A DNA stretch of 64,000 nucleotides from Paractinoplanes toevensis (GTDB taxonomy: Bacteria > Actinomycetota > Actinomycetes > Mycobacteriales > Micromonosporaceae): the NCBI RefSeq assembly GCF_018332695.1, contig NZ_BOQN01000085.1, forward strand, positions 1-64,000, in the 5' to 3' direction. The notes beneath the pieces were generated by a model that saw nothing but the letters and a program-made list of their open reading frames with translations, made no database searches and was not told where the DNA came from. Positions 50,235 to 58,800 of the stretch are shown here, piece by piece; positions within the stretch are counted from its first letter, which is position 1; each line of letters starts with the position of its first letter. The position numbers and the translations under genes were made by a program.

Positions 50235-51329
50235 ATGAGAGCCCTTACCCTCACCCGCCGTGGTGTCCTCGGAGCCGCGTTCGCGGCCGCCGTCGCCGGG
50301 TGCGGCCCGGTCGCCGACCCGCTGACCGGTGGCGCGAGCGCGTCCACCCCGCTCAACATCGGGGTGATCCGGTCCCGCAAGGGTGTCTTCACCGCCGAGG
50401 GCGGCCGCTTCGAGCAGGCGCTGCGGGCCAGCCTGCTGTACTCGACGAACTACACCGGCCTGATCGGCTCGCGCACCATCATGGTCACCTGGATGGACGA
50501 CCGGAGCGACCCGGACAGGGCGGCGGCCGCGGCCGAGGAGCTCAACCGCCGGGGCATCCGGCTGATCGCCGGCGGCACCACCTCGGCGTCGGCGTTGCGG
50601 ATCGCCGCGGTCGCCGAACGCAACCGGGCCGTCTTCCTGGCCAACGCGCCCGACGACCGGCTGACCGGCCTCAACCGTTACACGTTCCGCACCGGCCGGC
50701 AGACCTACCAGGACCTCGCCGCGGCCCGCACGCTCATCCCGGCCGGCGCCCGGGTCGTCGTCTACGGGCCGGACAACACGGCCGCGCGGGTGCTCGGCGC
50801 GGCCGGCACCGTGCGCGACCCGGCCTGGATCGCCCGCACCCGGCCGGACGTGCTGTTCCTGGACTGGCCGGTGCCGAACCGCAGGCTGATGCGCGGCGTC
50901 CCGGCCGGGCTGCCGATCGTCGCCGTGCTCGGGGCGCGCAGCACCTGGCCGGCCTTCCCGCCGAGCCTGGTCGGCTCGATGCGGTTCGCCACCGGCTACG
51001 TCGACCGGGCGGTCGGCGGCGCCCTCTACAACGTGCTGCGCAACCGGGTCTGGGCGGGGCGCACCGACACCGGTCACGTCGAGGGCTTCACCGCCGGCCA
51101 GCTGATGGTCGAGGCGATGCAGATCGCGCCGGACGATCCGGACGCGATGGTCACCTTCCTGGAGGGGCTGCGGTTCGGCGGGATCAAGGGCGAGCTGGAG
51201 ATCCGGGCCACCGACCACGCCCTGCTCCAGTCGATGTACCAGGCGTCGCTGACCTGGACCGGCGCGTCCGGCGCGCTCACCGCGGTCACCACCGCGACCC
51301 TGACCCCGGACCGCACCGCCCCGCCGTAA
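50235..51329 (+). CDS. Periplasmic-binding-like lipoprotein (urea/BCAA type)
   Basis: 364 aa. A twin-arginine/lipoprotein leader (TLTRRGVLGAAFAAAVAGCG; lipobox VAGC, Cys at about residue 22) precedes a type-1 periplasmic binding fold. IGVIRSRKGVFTAEGGRFEQAL, LIAGGTTSASALRIAAVAERNRAVFLANAP, FRTGRQTYQDLAAA and GYVDRAVGGALYN correspond to strands of the branched-chain amino acid/urea-type receptors (FmdD/UrtA). No permease or ATPase is adjacent, so it may act as a stand-alone receptor or work with distant genes. ATG at 50235. Confidence 0.82.
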   Translation: MRALTLTRRGVLGAAFAAAVAGCGPVADPLTGGASASTPLNIGVIRSRKGVFTAEGGRFEQALRASLLYSTNYTGLIGSRTIMVTWMDDRSDPDRAAAAAEELNRRGIRLIAGGTTSASALRIAAVAERNRAVFLANAPDDRLTGLNRYTFRTGRQTYQDLAAARTLIPAGARVVVYGPDNTAARVLGAAGTVRDPAWIARTRPDVLFLDWPVPNRRLMRGVPAGLPIVAVLGARSTWPAFPPSLVGSMRFATGYVDRAVGGALYNVLRNRVWAGRTDTGHVEGFTAGQLMVEAMQIAPDDPDAMVTFLEGLRFGGIKGELEIRATDHALLQSMYQASLTWTGASGALTAVTTATLTPDRTAPP

Positions 51330-51338
51330 GCTCGGCGG

Positions 51339-51743
51339 ATGGCGGACCGCGCGAGGGTCGAGGACGTGCACGAGCTGGCCCAGGCGATGCCGCACGTCAC
51401 GGTGGAGTACGGCGGCGACGAGAACCCGATCTACCAGGTCGGCCGCAAGTCGTTCGTGTTCTTCCGGACGCCGCGGCCGGACGCGGTCGACCCGGACACC
51501 GGCGAGCGGTACACGGACGTGATCGTCTTCTGGGTGGAGTCCGAAAACGATAAGCAGGCCCTGGTCCAGGACCCGGCCACGCCGTTCTTCACCACCCCGC
51601 ATTTCGACGGCCACCCGTCGGTGCTGCTGCGCGCCGCCCGGATCGGCGAGCTGAGCCGGGCCGAGCTCGCCGAGATCGTCCAGGACGCCTGGCTCTCCCG
51701 GGCGTCGAAACGCCGGGCCGCCGACTGGCTCGCGTCCCGCTGA
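51339..51743 (+). CDS. MmcQ/YjbR-like protein
   Basis: 134 aa. The start MADRARVEDVHELAQAMPHVTVEYG, then NPIYQVGRKSFVFFRTPRPD and IVFWVESENDKQALVQD, FFTTPHFDGHPSVLLRAARIGELSRAELAEIVQDAWLSRAS: this is the double-wing (CyaY-like) fold of MmcQ/YjbR proteins. They are called DNA-binding by fold, but function is not proven. It follows the lipoprotein gene by 9 bp and may be co-transcribed. Confidence 0.9.
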   Translation: MADRARVEDVHELAQAMPHVTVEYGGDENPIYQVGRKSFVFFRTPRPDAVDPDTGERYTDVIVFWVESENDKQALVQDPATPFFTTPHFDGHPSVLLRAARIGELSRAELAEIVQDAWLSRASKRRAADWLASR

Positions 51744-51783
51744 GGGGTCGCGCAAAGTCACCGCGGTAAATACGATCGGTCAC

Positions 51784-53124
51784 GTGACGGCCGAGAGTGT
51801 GCGAACCCCGCTGGTGCGTGGGCTTCCCGTGCTGGGCAATGCCCTGCGGATGGCGAGGAATCCGGCCCGGTTCTTCGTGGACTGCTATCGCGAGCACGGC
51901 GCGGTGTTCCGGGTGCGGATGCTCGGGCGCGAGCACGCGGTTCTCGCCGGCGCCGAGGCGGCCGAATTCCTGGGCACCAAGGAGGGCCGCGACAGCCTGC
52001 GTTCGAAGGAGTTCTTCCGCGGTCTGGTCGACGAATACGGCGCCACCCGCACGCTGCCCGGTGAGGACGGGGCGAGCCACAAGGAACTGCGCGACATCAT
52101 GCGCCGCGGCTATTCGCGGGAGGCGATCGCCGACCGGCTCGACGAGGTCGTCGCGATCACCGATCGCAACATCGAACGGTCCTGGCCGGCCGGCGGAAGC
52201 GTTCCGGTGCTGCGGTCGATGCAATATCTGGTCACCGATCAGCTCGGCGAGTTGCTCACCGGGGCGTCCCGGCCGGAATACGTCAACGACATCCGGATCG
52301 CCACCATGTACCTGCTCAATGTGCTGGTCACCCGGTCCCGGCCGCGGGTCCTGCTGCGCGATCCGCGTTATCGGCGGGCGAAGACCCGGGTTCTCGAGCT
52401 CAGCCGGAAAATGATCGACGATCGGTCGCGGGCCGGAGCCGGTGCGAAGCCGGCGGTGCTCATCGACGACCTCTTGCGGGCCCACCGGGAACGACCGGAG
52501 GCAATGCCCGACTCCGATCTGATGATCAGCGTGACCGGCCCCTACGTGGCCGGCCTGGACACCGTCGCGAACACCATGTCGGCCTTCGTCTACGCCGTTC
52601 TCAAGCACCCTGACGTGCTGGAACGGGTGCGGGCCGAGGCCGACGAACTGTTCGCGAAAGGCAGCATCACCGAGAAGGACCTGCGCGGCATCCCGGCCAT
52701 TCGCGGCGCCCTCATGGAGACCATGCGGCTCTATCCGATCGCCGTGGTGCAGATGCGCACGGCCACCCGCGACTTCACCTTCCAGGGCCACCGGATCGCC
52801 GCCGGCGAGACCCTCTACATCGGCACCACCGTGCCGCATTTCCTCGACGAGTTCTTCCCCGACCCGGAACGCTTCGACATCGACCGCTACGAAAAGCCGC
52901 GCGCCGAGCACCTGCGGGCCGGCGCCTATTCGCCCTACGGCCGCGGCCAGCACGTCTGCCTCGGCAAAACCCTCGCCGACGTGCAGATGCTGGTCACCAC
53001 GGCCCGCCTGTTCCACCGGCTCGACCTGCGCCTCGACCCGCCCGGTTACGACCTCAAGATGAAAACCACGCCGACCCCGGGCCCATCGCTCAACTTCCGC
53101 GTCCGGGTGGCCGGGCACCGCTAA
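51784..53124 (+). CDS. Cytochrome P450
   Basis: 446 aa. The heme-ligand region is SPYGRGQHVCLGK with C392 (the usual F replaced by Y), the I-helix acid-alcohol pair is in VAGLDTVANT, and the K-helix is E-T-M-R. The N-terminus has no membrane anchor, so it is soluble and needs a separate ferredoxin, none of which is nearby. GTG start at 51784. Its length and B-C region are closer to CYP-type actinobacterial fatty-acid or terpene hydroxylases than to secondary-metabolite P450s, but the substrate is unknown. Ends 2 bp before a large inverted repeat. Confidence 0.95.
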   Translation: MTAESVRTPLVRGLPVLGNALRMARNPARFFVDCYREHGAVFRVRMLGREHAVLAGAEAAEFLGTKEGRDSLRSKEFFRGLVDEYGATRTLPGEDGASHKELRDIMRRGYSREAIADRLDEVVAITDRNIERSWPAGGSVPVLRSMQYLVTDQLGELLTGASRPEYVNDIRIATMYLLNVLVTRSRPRVLLRDPRYRRAKTRVLELSRKMIDDRSRAGAGAKPAVLIDDLLRAHRERPEAMPDSDLMISVTGPYVAGLDTVANTMSAFVYAVLKHPDVLERVRAEADELFAKGSITEKDLRGIPAIRGALMETMRLYPIAVVQMRTATRDFTFQGHRIAAGETLYIGTTVPHFLDEFFPDPERFDIDRYEKPRAEHLRAGAYSPYGRGQHVCLGKTLADVQMLVTTARLFHRLDLRLDPPGYDLKMKTTPTPGPSLNFRVRVAGHR

Positions 53125-53126
53125 AA

Positions 53127-53294
53127 GTACGGGCATGGAAAGTCCCGTGGTTCTCCGGGCGAGCTGAGCGTTCGGTTGCGGCCGCCAGGCCGCTCTCGCG
53201 TGAGGTGTTGCCGCGCCCCACGCGATGGCGGCGCTACGGCGCCGGCCACCCGCTCAGCTCGCCGGGAGAACCGCGGGACTTTCCATGCCCGTAC
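53127..53294. repeat. Large imperfect inverted repeat, 44-bp arms
   Basis: Left arm 53127-53170 and right arm 53251-53294 are complementary at 42 of 44 positions; arm ends read GTACGGGCATGG and CCATGCCCGTAC. The 80-bp centre contains further pairing (TCGCGTG with CACGCGA). It fills the space between the convergent P450 and NAD-kinase-like genes, 2-3 bp from each stop. It could be a double terminator or a MITE-like element. Confidence 0.92.
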
Positions 53295-53297
53295 GTT

Positions 53298-54179
53298 TCA
53301 AAGGAGGTGGAGTCGCCGGGCCGCGACGCCGACGCGCAGCTTCTGCCCCCAGGAAAGCTCGATGGCGTCGTTCTCCAGGCCGTCGGCGAAAATCACCAGC
53401 CGTTCCGATTCGCTGGTTATCTCCAATTCCTCGTCGCCTTTCAGTAGGCCGGCGTCGCAGGTCACGCCGGTGGCGGGGGAGGGCCAGGCCTCCCGGACGA
53501 ACCAGCACAGAACGGGTTCGGCCGGGGACGGGGCCGGGGGAGCGGCGGCGCGTTCCCGCGCGATCGAGGCGCACCAGCCGGTGGCGCCGGTGCCGGTGCC
53601 GGCGATCAGCCCGGAGGAGGACTGGCGTTCGGTGGCACCCTGCGGGGTGCGGATCACATAGCGGGCCGACTGATGGCTCGCGTGTCCGACATAGATCTCG
53701 TTGAGGCCGTAGAGCTCCTGGCCGTCGTCGAGTCGTGCGACGACCATCGTGCGGGCCTGCGCCTCCCGGGTGCGGCGCAGCAGTTGCGGCACGTCGGCCG
53801 CGCGGTGCCGGACCAGCACCCCGGCGTTGCGGCCCGGCTCGGGGTCGACGCCGATGACCGGCTGACCGTCCAGATATTTCGCGACATTGGCCACCAGGCC
53901 GTCCGGGCCGATCGCGATCACCACGTCCTCCGGGGCGAAGAGGAAGCGCGGCAGGTCGGCGCGTTCGACGTGGCCGCGCCGCCACTCGGCCGGGACGGCC
54001 GCACTCACCTCGGTCATCGCCCGCCGCAGCGCCTCGTGCCGGGCGGTCACCTCGTCGAGATCGCGGCCGCGCTGACGCAGGAAGTAGGCCGCGGCGCCGC
54101 GGGTGCCGTGCCGGGCGAGCAGCTCCTCGAGCTCGCTGCGGCGCGTCACCACGACCACCCGCGGGGTCAGCGTGCTCAT
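53298..54179 (-). CDS. Divergent NAD(P)-kinase-like protein
   Basis: 293 aa. It shows the NAD-kinase fold in degenerate form: GPDGLVANVAKYLDGQPVIGVDPEP replaces the GGDGT and PILGVN signatures, LNEIYVGHASHQSARY keeps the NE pair, and GTGTGATGW stands for TPTGSTAY. ATP-grade kinase function is therefore uncertain; it may be an NAD kinase variant or a sensor. The start ATG overlaps the stop of the SPFH gene (ATGA), so these are one operon. They are divergent from an NrtR-type Nudix regulator, whose targets normally concern NAD metabolism. Confidence 0.78.
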   Translation of the reverse strand: MSTLTPRVVVVTRRSELEELLARHGTRGAAAYFLRQRGRDLDEVTARHEALRRAMTEVSAAVPAEWRRGHVERADLPRFLFAPEDVVIAIGPDGLVANVAKYLDGQPVIGVDPEPGRNAGVLVRHRAADVPQLLRRTREAQARTMVVARLDDGQELYGLNEIYVGHASHQSARYVIRTPQGATERQSSSGLIAGTGTGATGWCASIARERAAAPPAPSPAEPVLCWFVREAWPSPATGVTCDAGLLKGDEELEITSESERLVIFADGLENDAIELSWGQKLRVGVAARRLHLL

Positions 54180-55198
54180 CCGAGCCGCCCTACCAGCTTG
54201 CTGAGCAGGTCGGGAGTGACCGTGACCTCGCCGATCTGCGGCAGCTGACCGGCCAGCTCCTTGAGCGCGAGGGCCTGCAGGACGGCCGGCGGCAGGTCCC
54301 GGTAGGCGGCCAGCCGGGCGGCTTCGGCCTCGGCCTCGGCCAGGCCCACCACGCGGGCACCGGCCGCGCGGGCGTCGTCGCGGGCCCGGGTCGCGTCGGC
54401 CTCGGCCGCCGCCGTCGTGCGCGCCTGCTCGGCCTGGCCCTTCGCCGCGACCAGCTGCGACTCGGCGTCGAGTTCGGCGCGGCGGCGAGCGTTCGCACCG
54501 CGCTGCTCGACCAGGTTCTGCTCGCGCTTGGCCAGCTCGATCTTGCTCTGCAGCTCGTTCTCGGCGATCGCCCGTTCCTGCTGCACGGCGTCGGCCCGGC
54601 GGGCGTAGGTCGCCCGGTCGGCCTCGCGCTGCACCTGCTCGCGGGTCGGCGTCTGCAGGGCCCGCTCCAGGTCGGGCTCGGGCCGCAGCGCCACCACCCG
54701 GGCGCTGACCACGGTCACGCCGGTCTCGGTCAGGCGCGGGTCGGCGGCCAGGGCGTCGGTGACCCCGGCGCGGACCGCGGCGATGCCGGTGGTCAGCGCC
54801 TCGGCCAGGGGAACCCGGGCGAGCAGGTCGAGGGCCGGCTGCTGGGCCAGCTCGGCGAGCAGCGTCGCCACCTGGTCGAGCGGCTGCCCCTGCCAGCGGC
54901 CCCGGTACGGGTCGATGGAGAAGTCGAGCCGGGTCGCGGCGGCGGCCGGGTCGCTGAACCGGTAGGTGACGGTGGCCTGCACGGTCACGTCGGCGAAGTC
55001 CTCGGTGCGGGCGTGGAACAGCAGCGGCAGCTCCCGGTCGTCGACCGGCACCTCGGACAGGACCGCGGTGAGCGGCCGGTACCAGAACGAGAGGCCGGTG
55101 CCCTGCCGGCGCAGCCGGCCGCCCCGGGTGTGACTGACCCAGCTGGTGGGGGCCGCCCGCAGGTGCCGCATGTTCAGGCGCCGTGTCACGTCAGCCAT
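54176..55198 (-). CDS. SPFH/Band 7 domain protein
   Basis: 340 aa. The N-terminal SPFH domain (about residues 30-190: WVSHTRGGRLRRQGTGLSFWYRPLTAVLSEVPVD, QATVTYRFSDPAAAATRLDF, VTDALAADPRLTETGVTVVSARVVALRPEPDLERAL) is followed by a long charged coiled coil (READRATYARRADAVQQE, KREQNLVEQRGANARRRAEL). There is no obvious membrane hairpin, unlike flotillins. It likely assembles into a membrane-associated oligomer. ATG at 55198 after GGAAGGA. Operon partner of the NAD-kinase-like gene; faces NrtR operator palindromes 20 bp upstream. Confidence 0.9.
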   Translation of the reverse strand: MADVTRRLNMRHLRAAPTSWVSHTRGGRLRRQGTGLSFWYRPLTAVLSEVPVDDRELPLLFHARTEDFADVTVQATVTYRFSDPAAAATRLDFSIDPYRGRWQGQPLDQVATLLAELAQQPALDLLARVPLAEALTTGIAAVRAGVTDALAADPRLTETGVTVVSARVVALRPEPDLERALQTPTREQVQREADRATYARRADAVQQERAIAENELQSKIELAKREQNLVEQRGANARRRAELDAESQLVAAKGQAEQARTTAAAEADATRARDDARAAGARVVGLAEAEAEAARLAAYRDLPPAVLQALALKELAGQLPQIGEVTVTPDLLSKLVGRLG

Positions 55199-55217
55199 CG
55201 TGGCCGTCCTTCCATCG

Positions 55218-55272
55218 TTGTCGTCACACTGACGATAAAGGGTCTCGGCTATTATCGTCAACATGACGTCAA
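55218..55272. promoter_or_regulatory. Two NrtR-type operator palindromes
   Basis: TTGTCGTCA-CAC-TGACGATAA at 55218-55238 and TTATCGTCA-ACA-TGACGTCAA at 55252-55272. Each has 9-bp arms and a 3-base spacer, centres 34 bp apart. The second overlaps the Nudix gene's start codon at 55263; the first faces the SPFH start. Confidence 0.8.
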
Positions 55273-55934
55273 TGGTCGCCGTCGACCTGGTCCTGCTCAC
55301 CATCCGGCAGCAGGCGCTGCAGGTGCTGCTGATCCGGCGGGGCATACCGCCGTTCCTCGGCCGGTGGGCCCTGCCCGGCGGGTTCGTGCTGCCGGCGGAA
55401 GACCTGTTCGCCGCGGCCGAGCGCGAGCTGCGCGAGGAGACCGGCCTCTCCGCCGCGGCCGGGCATCTGGAACAGCTGGCCACCTACGGCGACCCGGCCC
55501 GCGACCCGCGCGGCCGGGTGGTCGCCGTCGCCTATCTGGCCCTGCTGCCCGACCTGCCGGTGCCGGTGGCCGGCAGTGACGCCGCCTCGGCCTCCTGGCG
55601 GCCGGTCCCGGCCGAGGGGCTGGCCTTCGACCACGACCGGATCCTGGCCGACGGCATCGAGCGGGCCCGCTCGAAACTGGAGTACACGCCGCTGGCCACC
55701 GCGTTCTGCCCGCCCTCGTTCACCATCGCCGAGCTGCGCGAGGTCTACGAGACGGTGTGGCGCACCCGGCTCGACCCGCGCAACTTCCACCGCAAGGTGA
55801 CCTCGGCCGAGGGCTTCGTCGAGCCCACCGGGGAGACCGTCATCCGGGACCGGGGGCGGCCGGCCCAGCTGTTCCGGCGCGGATCGGCAACCCTGCTGCA
55901 CCCGGCTCTGCTACGGCCGGCGAGTTCTGCTTAA
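55263..55934 (+). CDS. NrtR-type Nudix regulator
   Basis: 223 aa. The Nudix-like domain (about residues 1-140) contains GGFVLPAEDLFAAAERELREETGLSA, a recognisable Nudix box. The C-terminal winged helix is FTIAELREVYETVWRTRLDPRNFHRKVTSAEGFVEPTGE with RGRPAQLFR, the DNA-binding part of NrtR regulators, which sense ADP-ribose and control NAD synthesis or use. ATG at 55263 lies inside the second palindrome, so autoregulation is likely. It is divergent from the SPFH/NAD-kinase-like operon, its probable target. Confidence 0.88.
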   Translation: MTSMVAVDLVLLTIRQQALQVLLIRRGIPPFLGRWALPGGFVLPAEDLFAAAERELREETGLSAAAGHLEQLATYGDPARDPRGRVVAVAYLALLPDLPVPVAGSDAASASWRPVPAEGLAFDHDRILADGIERARSKLEYTPLATAFCPPSFTIAELREVYETVWRTRLDPRNFHRKVTSAEGFVEPTGETVIRDRGRPAQLFRRGSATLLHPALLRPASSA

Positions 55935-55965
55935 CTGCCTCCGACGGTTACCGATAGCTTTCAGC

Positions 55966-58764
55966 ATGTCGCAGAGCGTGAAGTCACCGGTTGAGGATTT
56001 ACGCCTTCAGACGCTGCGGGACACCGGTCTGCTGGATGCGGTATCGGTGCCGTCGCTCGACCGCCTGACCGCGCTTGCCGCCCGTCTCCTCGGTGCCCAC
56101 GCGTCGGTGACGCTGATCGGCGCCGACCAGCGGTACGTGGTGAGCTGCTCCGGCGCGGGCGACTTCCCGCGGACCGGGAACCGTGCGGACACCTATTGCA
56201 GTTTCGTGGTCCAGGACGAGGCGCCGGTGATCGTCGTGGACGCGCGCGTCGATCCGCGACTGCGCGACATCGCCGACCCCGGCGCCCTCGGGTACGCGGG
56301 TTTCCCCCTGCGCGCGCCCAACGGCTCCGTGCTCGGCGCGCTGTGCGCCGTCGACAGTGAACCGCGCGACTGGTCCGCGGACGACCTCGCCTGCCTCGGC
56401 GATCTCGCCGAGATCGCCGCGACCGAGGTCACCCTGCGGCTCACCTGCGCCCGGGAGACAGCCGCCAACCAGCGCGTCGAAGCCGTCCTGCGCGGCACCC
56501 ACGATGCCTTCATCACCACCGACCGGTCCGGCCGGGTGCTCAGCTGGAACGCGGCCGCCGAGCGGATGTTCGGCCACAGTGCACGCGACGCGGCCGGCCG
56601 CATGCTGGCGGAACTGATCGTGCCGGAACAGTTCCGGAATCTGCCCTGTGTCCGGGACCAGCCGATTCGCGTCACCCTGGCCGGCAGCACCGGCCAGGAG
56701 TTCCCGGCCGAGATGACGCTCCAGGACCACGACGACGTGCTGTACTACGCGTTCGCACCGGACACCGCGTTCCTGCAGGCGCTGCTGGACAGCCTCGACA
56801 CCGGTGTCGCCGCCTGCGACAGCGAGGGCCGGCTGACCTTCTTCAACCGCAGCCTCCGCCAGATGCTCGGCGGCGACGCCGACCCCACCCTGCCGATGGA
56901 CGAGTGGTCGCAGCACTACAAGGTCTACAAGCCGGACGGCCGGACCGTCATGGACCTGGGGCCGCTGGCCCGCGCGCAGGCCGGCGAGGTCGTCCGGGGC
57001 GAGCAGGTCCTGGTCTGGCGCGACGACGAATGGCGCCGGCTCGTCTCCAACGCCCGGCCGATCGACGCCCCCGACGGGCGCCGGCTGGGCGCCGTCGCGG
57101 TCACCCGGGACATCACCGAGGCGCACCGGGCCGAGGAACTGCGCCGGGCCCGGCACGCGGTCGCCCAGGTCCTCTCCGACGCCACCAACGCGCGCGACGC
57201 CAGCATCCAGGCGGTCGCCGCCATCACCGACGAGCTGGGCTGGCTCTGCGGCGAGTACTGGCAGGTCACCGACGACCGCAAGCGGATCGTCCGGCACAGC
57301 TCGCACGCCCCCGGCGACCGGGACCTGTCCGCCTTCACCAACGAGCAGCCGCTCGACTTCGTGATCGGGGAAGGGCTGCCCGGCCTGGTCTGGTCGCGCA
57401 ACGGCGAGGTGTGGTGGAACACCGGCATCATGCCGGAGGACATGGTCTCCTACGGGCGGCGCGAGCTGCAGCTGGTCGGTATCCGGGTGGCCGTCGGTGT
57501 ACCGGTCCGCTCCGGCCGCCGGGTGCTCGGCGTGCTCGCCTTCTACACCGACGCCGACCTGCCCTACGACTCGGACACCGCCGGTATGCTCGACGCCGTC
57601 GGCGCCCACCTCGGGCAGTTCCTCGAGCGCCGCTGGGCCGAGGACATGTCCCTGGCCCTGGCCGCCGCGCGGCGCAGCTTCAACCGCGTGGTCGAGCAGG
57701 TCAACGACTACGTGTGGACCGTCGAGGTGGACAACGACGGCCCGCCGAGGCTGCACTACGGCAGCCCCAACGCCTACGGTGTGTTCGGTCCCGTCCCGGA
57801 CGGCGTGCAGCCGACCCTCACCGACCGGCTGCACCCCGACGATGCCGAACTGCTGACCGCTTTCCAGGCCGAGCTGCTCGACGGCACCCAGGCCGAGCTC
57901 GAATGCCGCATCATCGGCTACGACGGCCAGACCCGCTGGATCTGGACCCGGGCGATGGCCCGCTGGGAGAACGACGCGTTCCTCGTCGACGGCCTCAGCA
58001 CCGACGTGACCGAGCGCCGGGAACTGGCCAACAAGCGCGAGGAGCTCCTCGAACAGGAGCGCCTGCAGGTCGAGCAGCTACGCACCCTGGACCGGATGAA
58101 GGACGAACTCGCCGCCATGGTCATCCACGAGCTGCGCAACCCGGTCGGGGTGATCCGCGCGTACACCGAGGAACTGATCGACAGCGTCTCGCTGGCCGAC
58201 GCCGACCGGCGGCACGCCGGCGTCATCGAGCGCACCACCCTGCACCTGCAGGGACTCGTCGACGACCTGCTCGATCTGGCTCGGCTGGCGGCCGGGCACA
58301 TCAGCATCGACCCCCGCCCGATCGGCGGCGGCCGCCTGGTGCGCGACGTGATCGAGAACCACACGCCGAGCGCGGCCGCCAAACGGCTGACCGTCGTCGA
58401 TGCGGTGCAGCCCGAGTTCACCGTGCACGCCGACGGGCAGCGGCTCCGGCAGGCGCTGGACAACCTCCTCTCCAACGCGATCAAGTACACCCCCGACGGC
58501 GGCACCGTCACCGTGGCGGCGTCCGTGCGGGACGACGAGGTCGTCATCGAGATCAGCGACAACGGCATCGGCATCCCGGCCGAGCAGTACCCGCACCTGT
58601 TCAGCCGCTTCTTCCGGGCCAGCAACGCCACCCGGGCCGGGATCAAGGGCACCGGTCTCGGCCTGGCCGTCACCAAGGCGATCGTCGAGGCGCACGGCGG
58701 CACGATCGCGGCCGGGCCGGCCCCGGACGGGGGAACCAGGTTCACCATCGTGCTGCCGGCGTGA
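55966..58764 (+). CDS. Multi-sensor histidine kinase
   Basis: 932 aa, no membrane segments. Order: GAF (about residues 15-165), PAS (about 175-250), PAS (about 275-385), second GAF (about 395-560), PAS (about 575-690), HisKA with H721 (MVIHELRNPVGVIRAY), HATPase (NLLSNAIKYTPDG, ISDNGIGIPAE, GTGLGLAVTKAIVEAHGG). A cytosolic integrator of several small signals. No response regulator is adjacent, so its partner is elsewhere. The gene begins 32 bp after the NrtR stop. The first PAS (about 175-250) is short. Confidence 0.94.
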   Translation: MSQSVKSPVEDLRLQTLRDTGLLDAVSVPSLDRLTALAARLLGAHASVTLIGADQRYVVSCSGAGDFPRTGNRADTYCSFVVQDEAPVIVVDARVDPRLRDIADPGALGYAGFPLRAPNGSVLGALCAVDSEPRDWSADDLACLGDLAEIAATEVTLRLTCARETAANQRVEAVLRGTHDAFITTDRSGRVLSWNAAAERMFGHSARDAAGRMLAELIVPEQFRNLPCVRDQPIRVTLAGSTGQEFPAEMTLQDHDDVLYYAFAPDTAFLQALLDSLDTGVAACDSEGRLTFFNRSLRQMLGGDADPTLPMDEWSQHYKVYKPDGRTVMDLGPLARAQAGEVVRGEQVLVWRDDEWRRLVSNARPIDAPDGRRLGAVAVTRDITEAHRAEELRRARHAVAQVLSDATNARDASIQAVAAITDELGWLCGEYWQVTDDRKRIVRHSSHAPGDRDLSAFTNEQPLDFVIGEGLPGLVWSRNGEVWWNTGIMPEDMVSYGRRELQLVGIRVAVGVPVRSGRRVLGVLAFYTDADLPYDSDTAGMLDAVGAHLGQFLERRWAEDMSLALAAARRSFNRVVEQVNDYVWTVEVDNDGPPRLHYGSPNAYGVFGPVPDGVQPTLTDRLHPDDAELLTAFQAELLDGTQAELECRIIGYDGQTRWIWTRAMARWENDAFLVDGLSTDVTERRELANKREELLEQERLQVEQLRTLDRMKDELAAMVIHELRNPVGVIRAYTEELIDSVSLADADRRHAGVIERTTLHLQGLVDDLLDLARLAAGHISIDPRPIGGGRLVRDVIENHTPSAAAKRLTVVDAVQPEFTVHADGQRLRQALDNLLSNAIKYTPDGGTVTVAASVRDDEVVIEISDNGIGIPAEQYPHLFSRFFRASNATRAGIKGTGLGLAVTKAIVEAHGGTIAAGPAPDGGTRFTIVLPA

Positions 58765-58800
58765 CTTCGGGTCTGACAGAACCGGGGTTGATCAGGTTGG

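Noticed and set aside
50142..51761. Upstream extension of the 3-hydroxybutyrate dehydrogenase frame
   Set aside because: The SDR starts at MTTAHVVDLD; the rest is antisense to the lipoprotein gene at 50235.
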